Below, one piece after another: positions 51,749 to 60,230 of a stretch of 64,000 nt of DNA. The notes under the pieces are model-generated. The model did not search any database. It was given only the letters and a program-made list of their open reading frames with translations, and was not told where the DNA came from. This DNA is from Winogradskyella sp. (GTDB lineage: Bacteria > Bacteroidota > Bacteroidia > Flavobacteriales > Flavobacteriaceae), in contig NZ_RHLG01000001.1 of NCBI RefSeq assembly GCF_003712105.1, positions 186,001 through 250,000 on the forward strand, written 5' to 3'. The stretch's first letter is position 1, and the number at the start of each line of letters is the position of its first letter. The translations under genes and the position numbers were made by a program.

Positions 51749-51771
51749 CAACCTATACAAAAATTAATATT

Positions 51772-52311
51772 ATGAGAAGAAAAATTGCAATAACTTTACT
51801 CGCATTAGCTTTTATAATCTTTTATTCCGATTTAAAAATGAATCAAAACAATCCAGAAGTGTTACATGGCTTACTCGATAGCGTAGAAAATTATATTGAA
51901 TACCGAGACGAAATCAACACTGATGTTTCAACAGTAGATGTCGCTTGGCAACTGGATCATATTCTAAAGGTTATGAACCGAATTACTGAAGCTTTAGAAA
52001 AATCAAAGCCAGAAAATTATTCTAGTTCTGTAAATGTTATGAGAGTTATGTCTTTAACCTGTAATTACATACCCAGAGGTCGAGCACAATCGCCAGAGAT
52101 TGTTAAACCACCAGATGTAATACATACTGAAGATATATATACTCAGCTCGAAGAAGCACGTAATAATATCATTAAACTCAAATCCCTAAATGATAATTCT
52201 TACTTCAAACATTTTGTGTTTGGAAAACTCAACAAAGCACAGACTATTAGGTTTATTGAGGTACACACCAATCATCATTTAAAGATTGTTAAGGATATTA
52301 TTGGTAAATAA
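51772..52311 (+). CDS. DUF1569/DinB-like protein, membrane-anchored
   Basis: 179 residues from the ATG at 51772; the longer upstream frame (from 51688) reads through the hairpin and lacks a sensible N-terminus. The start MRRKIAITLLALAFIIFYSD is a membrane anchor or signal. The rest is a helical bundle with DVAWQLDHILKVMNRITEAL and the terminal metal-type motif EVHTNHHLKIVKDIIG (H..HH), as in the DUF1569/DinB-like fold. Function is unknown. It follows the TonB receptor. Confidence 0.65.
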   Translation: MRRKIAITLLALAFIIFYSDLKMNQNNPEVLHGLLDSVENYIEYRDEINTDVSTVDVAWQLDHILKVMNRITEALEKSKPENYSSSVNVMRVMSLTCNYIPRGRAQSPEIVKPPDVIHTEDIYTQLEEARNNIIKLKSLNDNSYFKHFVFGKLNKAQTIRFIEVHTNHHLKIVKDIIGK

Positions 52312-52319
52312 ACGATTAT

Positions 52320-52465
52320 CTAATCGTTACTGCGAGTGGTTTTCGATAGAAAACTGTATCGAGAAGTTATATCATTAATTATAAAGTTATCAAAAAAAAG
52401 AAACTGAAGTGCTAACTGGTTCTCGATACAAAATTCTTTACAATAATTTCACTCGAACTGACGCC
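52320..52465. repeat. Degenerate dispersed-repeat cluster
   Basis: The region holds ctgcgagtggttttcgatag and tatcgagaag, then ggttctcgataca, and at 52449-52462 tcactcgaactgac. The last word matches the end of the repeat inside leuS at 24715-24740 (gctcgaactgac). It separates the convergent DUF1569-like and S46-peptidase genes. Confidence 0.5.
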
Positions 52466-52482
52466 TGTAAATTAATTTATAA

Positions 52483-54570
52483 TTAGTTCTTTGGGTGCAC
52501 CAACTTCATCTCTGCAATTAAGTGCTTGGCACCTGCAAACTTATCAATAATAAAAAGCACATAACGTAAATCTACCATTATATTTCTGCATATCTCAGGG
52601 TCGTAATTCATATCGCTCATGGTGCCTTCCCAAACACGATCAAAATTAAGTCCAACTAAATTACCAGTAGCATCAATTGCAGGACTACCAGAGTTTCCGC
52701 CAGTGGTATGATTGGTACCCAAGAAGCAAACAGGCACCTTTCCGTTACTATCTGCATAAGGTCCGTAATCTTTGGCATTGTACAAATCGCGTAATTTCTG
52801 AGGCACATCGAACTCATAATCTCCTGGCACATATTTTTCAATAACGCCATCTAAATAGCTTACAGGTTTATAATACACGGCATCTCTTGGCGAGTATCCT
52901 CTAACTTGACCATAGGTAACACGTAGCGTACTATTAGCATCAGGGAAATAACGCGCATTAGGTAAAGTCTTCATTAAAGCGGTCATATACTGAGTTTGTA
53001 ATGCAGTTATAGGTCCATTTTTTTGTTGATACTCTGCATCTAGTGTATTGATGAATTCTTCAATAATAGGTTTTGCATACGCATAAGCTGGGTCATTATT
53101 TAAATTTTTAATAATGTCATCAGCATTACCTTCAAGCAATTTTAAAGCCGAATCCAAGTCAGTAAAGGCAGTTTTATCATAAATAGAAGCGTCTGTTTTT
53201 TTACCATATAAAGGCATTACATTAAGATAAACACCTTTATCTACATCGACATCATAATTTTTATGAATGCCTTTTAATCGACCTACTAAGCCAGCTTTAG
53301 CTCTGTTTAAACTATTAGGATTAGACAAAAGTGCTCGCTCAACTTGATACGCTCTAAAAGTCATCTGCATCAACTCATTCGTTACTAAAAAGACTTCAAT
53401 AAAGTTTCGTCGCTTTATATTTATTGGTGCAAAATCTTTGTATAGTTTATCAAACTCTGGAAGTATATCTCCATATTTGTCTTCCCAGCCTTTTTCTTTC
53501 AAAGCCTTAGTAAATGTGGCTTCGAATGCTCTTCGTTTTTCTACAGCATTACTTTTATCTATTCCTAGGTTTTCACCAATCCATTTTTTCCAGGCATTTG
53601 CAATACGTGCTTGTTTAGATGCATATTTGATTCGTACGGCATCACTTTCTTTCATTTTTTGATCAATGACCTTAAGTGCTGCCTCTCTAATTGCAATATT
53701 AGTTGGGTTATATTCTTTGGTTATGTGTTCAATAGCAACTGCCGGCAAGTACTCATTAGTACGGCCTGGAAAACCAAAAACCATTGTAAAATCTCCTTCT
53801 TCAACACCATCTAACGAAATCGGCAAAAAGTGTTTGGGTTGATACGGCTTGTTGTCTTTACTATATTTTGCTGGTCTATTATTAGCATCTGCATAAATAC
53901 GGAATAACGAAAAATCACCTGTATGCCTTGGAAAAACCCAATTATCAGTATCACTTCCAAACTTACCAATACTACTTGGTGGCGCTCCAACCAATCGAAT
54001 ATCCTCAAAACGTTCAGTTACAAAAAGAAAATATTGGTTGCCTTTATAAAATGATTTTACCTTTACATCTTGCCAAGCTTCTTTAGACCAAGTTTTCATG
54101 GCTTCATTACTATTCTTGGTAATTTGCGATTCCTTTTCCTTTTCGGTCATAGCATCAGCCACACCATTTAAAACTGTATCTGTTACATCATGTATGCTTA
54201 CTATAAATTCAACAAATAAGCCTTTATTTGGTAATTCTTCTTCCATAGACATCGCCCAAAAACCATCTTTTAAATAATCATTTTCTAACGTAGAATGAGA
54301 TTGTATCTGACCAAATCCACAATGATGATTGGTAAGGATTAAGCCCTTATCCGAAATTACTTCACTTGTACAACCGCCATTAAAATGACCAATTGCATCT
54401 TTAAGACTCGAATTGTTAACATCATAGATGTCTTTTGCAGTTAATTTACTTCCTAAGCTTTGCATTTCATCTTCATTCATTCCTTCTAAGAGTGAAGGAA
54501 TCCACATACCACCTTGTTGAGCAGAAACTTGAAAAACGACAAAGAACAATACTATTTTTAATAAACGCAT
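52483..54570 (-). CDS. dpp11: S46-family dipeptidyl-peptidase, DPP11-like
   Basis: A 695-residue exported serine peptidase with signal peptide MRLLKIVLFFVVFQVSAQ. The catalytic His is in ILTNHHCGFGQ (His83), an Asp lies in the RHTGDFSLFRIY region, and the nucleophile Ser is in GGNSGSPAID (Ser627). The residue 18 positions after it is Arg645 (NFDRVWEG), the place of Arg673 in Porphyromonas DPP11. There it gives Asp/Glu specificity, whereas DPP7 has Gly. It should cut dipeptides with acidic second residues from peptides in the periplasm. Confidence 0.9.
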   Translation of the reverse strand: MRLLKIVLFFVVFQVSAQQGGMWIPSLLEGMNEDEMQSLGSKLTAKDIYDVNNSSLKDAIGHFNGGCTSEVISDKGLILTNHHCGFGQIQSHSTLENDYLKDGFWAMSMEEELPNKGLFVEFIVSIHDVTDTVLNGVADAMTEKEKESQITKNSNEAMKTWSKEAWQDVKVKSFYKGNQYFLFVTERFEDIRLVGAPPSSIGKFGSDTDNWVFPRHTGDFSLFRIYADANNRPAKYSKDNKPYQPKHFLPISLDGVEEGDFTMVFGFPGRTNEYLPAVAIEHITKEYNPTNIAIREAALKVIDQKMKESDAVRIKYASKQARIANAWKKWIGENLGIDKSNAVEKRRAFEATFTKALKEKGWEDKYGDILPEFDKLYKDFAPINIKRRNFIEVFLVTNELMQMTFRAYQVERALLSNPNSLNRAKAGLVGRLKGIHKNYDVDVDKGVYLNVMPLYGKKTDASIYDKTAFTDLDSALKLLEGNADDIIKNLNNDPAYAYAKPIIEEFINTLDAEYQQKNGPITALQTQYMTALMKTLPNARYFPDANSTLRVTYGQVRGYSPRDAVYYKPVSYLDGVIEKYVPGDYEFDVPQKLRDLYNAKDYGPYADSNGKVPVCFLGTNHTTGGNSGSPAIDATGNLVGLNFDRVWEGTMSDMNYDPEICRNIMVDLRYVLFIIDKFAGAKHLIAEMKLVHPKN

Positions 54571-54655
54571 GACTATTTTTTTTGAATTTTGGTAAAGATA
54601 AAAAAAGGGGTTTTATATCTTTAGATTTTTAGCATATTAAGCAGCAGCTTATTTT

Positions 54656-55798
54656 ATGAAAACGATCTCCAAATTGCCAAATGTTGGCACAACTATTTTT
54701 ACTGTGATGAGTGCATTAGCAAAGCAGCATAATGCAATTAATTTATCTCAAGGGTTTCCAAATTACCAAAGTGATCAAAGGCTTTCAGACTTGGTTAGTA
54801 AAGCCATGAATTCTGGTTATAATCAATATGCGCCAATGGCAGGCAGCTTGGATTTAAGATTAGCTGTTTCAAATAAGTATGAGTTGTTATACCAATCTAC
54901 CTATCATCCTGAAGATGAGATCACCATTACTGCTGGAGCTACACAAGCTATTTATACAATTATATCTGCTTTTGTAAGACAAGATGACGAAGTGATTATT
55001 TTTAAACCAGCTTACGACTGCTACCAACCAGCAATTGAAGTTAACGGTGGAAAAGCAATCTCTGTGCAGCTTTCGGCTCCAAGTTATAAAGTAAACTGGC
55101 AAGAGGTTGCTTCAAAAATTTCATCCAAAACAAAGATGATCATCATTAATTCTCCACACAATCCAAGTGGAACAATTTGGTCTGAAGACGATATGCTTCA
55201 ACTTCAGAAAATTACTAATAATACTAACATCATTGTACTGAGTGACGAAGTGTATGAGCATATTATATTTGATAAAGAAGAACACCAAAGCGTTAGTTTA
55301 TTCAAAGCGTTAAAACAACGTAGTTTTATAACAGCTTCTTTCGGAAAAACGTTTCATAATACAGGTTGGAAAATAGGCTATTGTTGCGCTCCAAAAGCAT
55401 TGATGCAAGAGTTTAGAAAAGTGCATCAATTTAATGTGTTTTCTGTGCATCACCCATCACAAAAAGGCATAGCAGATTATATGAAAGATGCCAACACTTA
55501 TTTGGGATTAAACCTCTTTTTTCAGAAAAAGCGCGACCTATTTTTGAGTTTAATTAAAGATTCTCGATTTAAGTTTTTACCATCAAAAGGCACCTATTTT
55601 CAGGTTCTTGATTATTCTGAAATAACTGACCAGTACGATGTGGATTTTGCAAAGCGATTAACTAAAGACTATAAAATAGCCTCAATTCCGCTATCGGTAT
55701 TTAATGACGACAATAAAGACGATAAGGTGTTACGATTTTGTTTTGCTAAAACCGATGAGACCATCTTAAAAGCTACCGAAATATTAAATAAGATTTAA
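54656..55798 (+). CDS. Methionine aminotransferase-like PLP enzyme
   Basis: A 380-residue class I/II aminotransferase. It shows INLSQGFPNYQSDQRLSDLV, ITAGATQAIYTIISAFVRQD, IIINSPHNPSGTIWSEDDML, VLSDEVYEHIIFDKEEHQSV and the lysine-bearing TASFGKTFHNTGWKIGYCCA. The closest family by eye is the YbdL/kynurenine-glutamine transaminase K group that acts on methionine. An omega-amidase, which removes the matching keto-acid amide by-product, lies two genes away. Its stop shares TTAA with the convergent serine hydrolase gene. Confidence 0.88.
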   Translation: MKTISKLPNVGTTIFTVMSALAKQHNAINLSQGFPNYQSDQRLSDLVSKAMNSGYNQYAPMAGSLDLRLAVSNKYELLYQSTYHPEDEITITAGATQAIYTIISAFVRQDDEVIIFKPAYDCYQPAIEVNGGKAISVQLSAPSYKVNWQEVASKISSKTKMIIINSPHNPSGTIWSEDDMLQLQKITNNTNIIVLSDEVYEHIIFDKEEHQSVSLFKALKQRSFITASFGKTFHNTGWKIGYCCAPKALMQEFRKVHQFNVFSVHHPSQKGIADYMKDANTYLGLNLFFQKKRDLFLSLIKDSRFKFLPSKGTYFQVLDYSEITDQYDVDFAKRLTKDYKIASIPLSVFNDDNKDDKVLRFCFAKTDETILKATEILNKI

Positions 55799-56952
55799 TT
55801 CAGAGTTTTCGTGAGTTTTTGCATAAACTCTCCAATTTTAGATGGTTCTAACCATCGTGTTACTACAACAATATTGTGCGGTCTGTCTACTACAATAAAG
55901 TTACCTCCAAAACCTGCGGCATAATATACATCTTCAGAAACGCCTTCCCAATGCCTAGGCCCTTTTTTGTTTAACCACCACATATAGCCATAATTTACGT
56001 TAGGCTTTGATGGGGTTATTGCACGTTCTATCCATGCATTACTGACAAGTTGATTGTCTTTCCACTTACCGTTATTAAGAAATAATAGGCCAAATTTTGC
56101 CATATCTTCAGCAGAAATAAAAATACCACCACCAGAATGACCGCCGCCAGTAACAGACTTCATTTGTAGTCCATCTATAGTAGTCCATGCATTATCATAA
56201 CCAAACCAACGCCAAGTTGTAGATGCACCTATCTTATCCATTACATGTTCTTTTAAAACTTGAGGTAATGGTTTTCGCCAAACATGCAAAGCGGAATATG
56301 CCAAAACATTTACACGCACATCATTATACTCCATAAAAGTGCCTGGTTCTTTATAGGTTCTATTTTTCCAATCGTCAAGATCGCCTTTTCGTGGTGGTCT
56401 ATCTGCCCAATCCTTTCCGCCCCAAAGTTCACCAGACCAATCAGAATTTTGCTGTAATAAATGCTGCCAAGTTATTTTAGAATTATGATCACCGTTGAAG
56501 GTGCCATCCCATAAATAATCCTTCACAAAATCTGTTTCATTAGTAATCAAACCTTTATCTACTGCTAAGCCTGTAACTGTAGATAAGAAACTTTTGGTAA
56601 CACTAAAGGTCATATCTACGCGCTTAGTATCGCCCCATTTTGCAATAATATATCCGTCTTTAATAATTAATCCCGCAGGTCCACCACGCTTTTTTGTAGG
56701 TCCTAAAATCTCATGAAAGGGTTCACGAGCAAAGCCTTTTAAAATTGCAATACGTAAATCTCTGGAACCAGAATATTCATTTGCCTCTGCAAATTCAACA
56801 ACCTCGTTTAACAGTGCTGAATCTATATTAACATCGGCTGGTGTTCTCTCTTCCCACGTGAGATTTCTTTCAGGAAAATAATTAGTTTGCGAATTAGCAC
56901 AGCAACTAAAAGATAGGAAAACGAATAGGGTAATTTTAAAAAGACGATACAT
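55795..56952 (-). CDS. Class C beta-lactamase-like serine hydrolase
   Basis: A 385-residue exported enzyme with a lipoprotein-like signal ending SFSCCANSQ. The SxxK motif is TFSVTKSFLSTVTG (Ser117-Lys120). A YxN-type motif is at MEYNDVRVNVLAY, and a third box region near GGHSGGGIFISAEDMAKFGL. The C-terminal half has GYMWWLNKKG and AAGFGGNFIVVD. The family includes esterases and D-aminopeptidases, so beta-lactam hydrolysis is not implied. It converges on the aminotransferase gene. Confidence 0.88.
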   Translation of the reverse strand: MYRLFKITLFVFLSFSCCANSQTNYFPERNLTWEERTPADVNIDSALLNEVVEFAEANEYSGSRDLRIAILKGFAREPFHEILGPTKKRGGPAGLIIKDGYIIAKWGDTKRVDMTFSVTKSFLSTVTGLAVDKGLITNETDFVKDYLWDGTFNGDHNSKITWQHLLQQNSDWSGELWGGKDWADRPPRKGDLDDWKNRTYKEPGTFMEYNDVRVNVLAYSALHVWRKPLPQVLKEHVMDKIGASTTWRWFGYDNAWTTIDGLQMKSVTGGGHSGGGIFISAEDMAKFGLLFLNNGKWKDNQLVSNAWIERAITPSKPNVNYGYMWWLNKKGPRHWEGVSEDVYYAAGFGGNFIVVDRPHNIVVVTRWLEPSKIGEFMQKLTKTLN

Positions 56953-56996
56953 GCAAAACTTTTTTATAAGCCTTGTAAATTTACTAATTTTAGTTC

Positions 56997-57779
56997 ATGC
57001 AAAAAGAACTTAAAATTGCGTTGATTCAATCTGATTTGGATTGGGAAAACCCAAAGCAAAACCGTGAGAATTTCAATGAAAAAATAAATAGTATTTCAAA
57101 TGAGGTAGATCTCATTGTATTACCAGAGATGTTTACATCAGGGTTTACAATGAATGCTGAGTCTGTAGCAGAATCTGTCGATGGTGAAACAATAACATGG
57201 TTAATTAATCTAGCTACTGAAAAACAATCTGCAATAGTAGGAAGCTTGGTTATTAATGAAAATGATAATTATTATAATCGACTCGTTTTTGTGTACCCAA
57301 CTGGTGAAATTAAAAGCTACAATAAGAAACATACATTTACGCTTGCAGGGGAACATAAGGTATATACAGCAGGAGAAGAGCGTGTTCTCTTGGAGTATAA
57401 AGGTTGGAAAATATGTCCGCTAATATGCTACGATTTACGCTTCCCAGTTTGGGCGCGTAATACCGATGATTATGATCTTTTACTATATGTTGCTAACTGG
57501 CCAAAACCAAGAATAAATGCTTGGGATGCATTACTAAAAGCTCGTGCAATTGAAAACATGAGTTACTGTATTGGTGTTAACCGTGTAGGTGTTGATGGTA
57601 CTGGGCATGAATATCCAGGTCACTCCGCTTGCTATGATGTTTTAGGCAAAAAAATAAGTAATCTAGAACCTAATAAAGAGCAAATAGATATTATAACTCT
57701 TGAAAAAAGCGCCATCACTAAATACAGGAATACGCTTAATTTTTTAAAGGATAGGGATCGTTTTAATCTTCTAAAGTAA
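56997..57779 (+). CDS. Omega-amidase (nitrilase family, YafV-like)
   Basis: The 260-residue enzyme has the nitrilase catalytic triad: Glu44 in IVLPEMFTSGF, Lys110 in SYNKKHTFTLAGE and Cys144 in CPLICYDLRFP. The YafV/omega-amidase group hydrolyses alpha-ketoglutaramate and alpha-ketosuccinamate, the by-products of glutamine transaminases such as the nearby aminotransferase. Its 3' end overlaps the convergent Ig-like gene by 17 bp. Confidence 0.9.
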   Translation: MQKELKIALIQSDLDWENPKQNRENFNEKINSISNEVDLIVLPEMFTSGFTMNAESVAESVDGETITWLINLATEKQSAIVGSLVINENDNYYNRLVFVYPTGEIKSYNKKHTFTLAGEHKVYTAGEERVLLEYKGWKICPLICYDLRFPVWARNTDDYDLLLYVANWPKPRINAWDALLKARAIENMSYCIGVNRVGVDGTGHEYPGHSACYDVLGKKISNLEPNKEQIDIITLEKSAITKYRNTLNFLKDRDRFNLLK

Positions 57780-59373
57780 GTGTTTCGTTGTAATCAAAAT
57801 TTGCTCTTACATCGATAATATCTGGGTGATAGCTTACACGTTCTGGCTTGATTTTCTTTAAGAAATTACCAGAATCGAATCTTTTATTTTTATTAGCATC
57901 AAACACCACTCTTATCTGATATTTGCGAGTCTCAATATCTGTAAAGTCTACTACAGGATATTCGTCCGCATATGCTTCGTACTTAACGTTTCCTTGTTCA
58001 TCAAGCAATTGCACTATATGAGGCAGTTTAGCGTTAATAAGACTTACACGTATATTACCATAATCGGACTTTAGTCGCGTCCTAAAACTGAAGTTTAAAG
58101 TATCATTAACTTCGCCATAAAAATCGGTCAAAGCAGATGGTAATAATTGCATTTTATACTGTTCAGATTCCTTTACTTCAAACTTAAACTTGTATCGATT
58201 ATAAAGTTGATCAAGCTCAAATTCGTAAGGGACTTTTACCGAATCTTTATCAATAAAATTAATTTTTGATGTATCAATTTTTACAAAAGGTGTAGAAGCT
58301 TCAAGCTCAAAAGCATCACCAAAGGCTAATGTACCTGACTTTAAAGGGTTAACCTGTAATGAGTCTTTCTCAGCCTTTCTAAACTTATATTTAAATGTAT
58401 TAGAAAATGAGGTGCTCGTTACTTCAATCAAAGCCGAATCAACTTCAATTTTCGGTTTATACCAGTAGTATAAACTATCGGTAGTTTTGTCCCTTATAAT
58501 TCTGTATTCAAGATTTTTTATAGAATCTGAGAGCACTTTTATATCAACATCTTCAAGTGTACCTTCAAAAGGAAATTGTATGCGTTGCTCAGCAACTTGG
58601 CTTGGTTTTAAAACCTTAAAATCTATAGCTTCTTTAAAAAGGGTGATGTTGTACAGCGAATCAGTAGGTACAGTTACTACACCTTCATAAAATCCTATTT
58701 TATCTTGTTTTGGCTGAAATGTGAAGTTACCGTTTTCATCTTTTAATGCTACCAATTTATATTTTCCGGCTTTGATATTATCAATGCTGAAGGTTTTTAA
58801 ACTATCGAGCGTATTGGTAACATATTTGGGCTTTTCTTTAAACACAATAGAGTCCGTATAAGTACTATCTAGCTCATAAAGCATTACTGAAATAAATGGT
58901 TCTGCATTTCGTAATTCAGCATCAAAAACTGCACCTTTTACAGATAGTGAATCTATGGTTTCACCGGTTGAAAAAACATACCTGTAATACTGAAATGGAT
59001 TGTCTTCATTATTATCTACAATGCTTTGTCCAAAATTAAATGCATAGGTCGTATTTGCCTTTAATGTGTCAAGAATCTTAATCTTTATTTGTCTACTTGC
59101 AGAACCTACAGGTGTAATTATTGGCTGATTTTCCATAGGTGGAGAAATAATCAACTGCTTCTGTAAGTCTTTAATTTTTACAAACTCATTGAATGTAATT
59201 CTAATCTCATCACTATTAAAATTGGTCGAGTAATTTTTTGGCGACTCACTTATAATCTCTGGTGGTGCTTCGTCTTTTGGTCCGCCAGATGGTCTTCCAC
59301 GACTAGCACAACCTAAGGCTAGAAATATTAGGACGGCAATTCCAAGAAGTACACGAGCTATTTTTATAGACAT
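57763..59373 (-). CDS. Ig-like-domain lipoprotein
   Basis: A 536-residue envelope protein. The signal peptide ends in a lipobox (IFLALGCASRG; Cys about 22), followed by RGRPSGGPKDEAPPEIISES. About residues 35-130 form a bacterial Ig-like (SbsA-type) domain (YSTNFNSDEIRITFNEFVKI, TTYAFNFGQSIVDNNEDNPF). The long remainder contains repeated beta-rich modules with DSL and FKxxP stretches and a CARDB-like pattern (IDNIKAGKYKLVALKDENGN). Function is unknown; such proteins are common in Bacteroidota envelopes. It is transcribed after comF. Confidence 0.75.
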   Translation of the reverse strand: MSIKIARVLLGIAVLIFLALGCASRGRPSGGPKDEAPPEIISESPKNYSTNFNSDEIRITFNEFVKIKDLQKQLIISPPMENQPIITPVGSASRQIKIKILDTLKANTTYAFNFGQSIVDNNEDNPFQYYRYVFSTGETIDSLSVKGAVFDAELRNAEPFISVMLYELDSTYTDSIVFKEKPKYVTNTLDSLKTFSIDNIKAGKYKLVALKDENGNFTFQPKQDKIGFYEGVVTVPTDSLYNITLFKEAIDFKVLKPSQVAEQRIQFPFEGTLEDVDIKVLSDSIKNLEYRIIRDKTTDSLYYWYKPKIEVDSALIEVTSTSFSNTFKYKFRKAEKDSLQVNPLKSGTLAFGDAFELEASTPFVKIDTSKINFIDKDSVKVPYEFELDQLYNRYKFKFEVKESEQYKMQLLPSALTDFYGEVNDTLNFSFRTRLKSDYGNIRVSLINAKLPHIVQLLDEQGNVKYEAYADEYPVVDFTDIETRKYQIRVVFDANKNKRFDSGNFLKKIKPERVSYHPDIIDVRANFDYNETLTLED

Positions 59374-59429
59374 TTATTTCAAAAAAGTTTAAGCAAAGTA
59401 ACAACTTAATTCTATTAATAACGAATAAT

Positions 59430-60110
59430 CTACTCTGCAATTGCCATAGTGGCAAGACTAATTTTTACTCCTGAAATGGATTTTAAAAGCGATGCACATT
59501 CTTCAATTGTAGCACCAGTTGTTATAATATCATCTACCAGTAAAATATGTTTTCGTTTTAGATGCTCAATATTACCAAGTTTAAAACGCGCATTTGCTGT
59601 GTCACTGCGTGTGAGTCTGTCTTTAAACACTTGGGTTTTAGTTTGCTTGATTTTAACTAATGCGTCTTCTTCATAGTCCACTTGCAATGCTTGTGCAATC
59701 CTCATCCCAAACTTTGTAACCTGATTATAACCACGTTCTCTACGTTTGGATTGATGCATCGGAACCGCCACAACAATATCAATACGCTTGTAAGCCTCGA
59801 TGGTTTTTAATTCGGCTCCTAACCAGTTTCCAAAAAAATCACCGACTTGTTCGTGCCCGCGATACTTAAGATTATGTAGCATTTCTTGTACTAATCCTTT
59901 CTTCGAAAAATGAAGTAATGCTGTGCCATTTTCAAGCTTTACACGTCCGTAAAGTATGTTCTTAATGGCGTCGTTATTTTCAAAATGAAAATTTGTTATT
60001 GGCAACTCATGCCTACAACTTGTACAAATCACTTTTTCATTATCACTCAATACTGTTCTGCACGCTTCACAAACATGAGGAAAGAATAGGTCAATTAAAT
60101 TTTGGAACAC
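59430..60110 (-). CDS. comF: ComF-family phosphoribosyltransferase-like protein
   Basis: A 226-residue protein. The N-terminus carries a zinc-ribbon-like pair CEACRTVLSDNEKVICTSC. The C-terminal part is a PRTase domain with VVAVPMHQSKRRERGYNQVT and the phosphoribosyl-pyrophosphate loop ILLVDDIITTGATIEECASL. ComF proteins assist DNA uptake during competence in several bacteria, but the competence genes are not nearby. It precedes the Ig-like lipoprotein gene (56-bp gap). Confidence 0.9.
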   Translation of the reverse strand: MFQNLIDLFFPHVCEACRTVLSDNEKVICTSCRHELPITNFHFENNDAIKNILYGRVKLENGTALLHFSKKGLVQEMLHNLKYRGHEQVGDFFGNWLGAELKTIEAYKRIDIVVAVPMHQSKRRERGYNQVTKFGMRIAQALQVDYEEDALVKIKQTKTQVFKDRLTRSDTANARFKLGNIEHLKRKHILLVDDIITTGATIEECASLLKSISGVKISLATMAIAE

Positions 60111-60200
60111 CTTAATTTATCTAAAATAAATACAGCTAAATAGCCTTCAATTCGAAATCTAATATTTATTTTTGGACACTTTATAACTCAATGCTAACAG

Positions 60201-60215
60201 AACCGTTAAACGGTT
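60201..60215 (+). promoter_or_regulatory. Perfect palindrome overlapping the glyS promoter
   Basis: AACCGTT-A-AACGGTT is a perfect 7-1-7 inverted repeat that fills the space upstream of the -7 box at 60219-60226. It may be a repressor or activator site. Confidence 0.5.
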
Positions 60216-60218
60216 ATT

Positions 60219-60226
60219 TACATTTG
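60219..60226 (+). promoter_or_regulatory. -7 promoter box of glyS, leaderless start
   Basis: TACATTTG ends four bases before the glyS ATG at 60231. Confidence 0.6.
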
Positions 60227-60230
60227 TGGT

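Noticed and set aside
51688..51771. Longer N-terminus for the DUF1569-like gene
   Set aside because: The extra part crosses the strong hairpin at 51726-51748 and lacks a credible start; the ATG at 51772 gives a membrane anchor.
55795..56952. True beta-lactamase
   Set aside because: SxxK and related boxes are shared with many esterases and D-peptidases; neighbours do not suggest antibiotic resistance.
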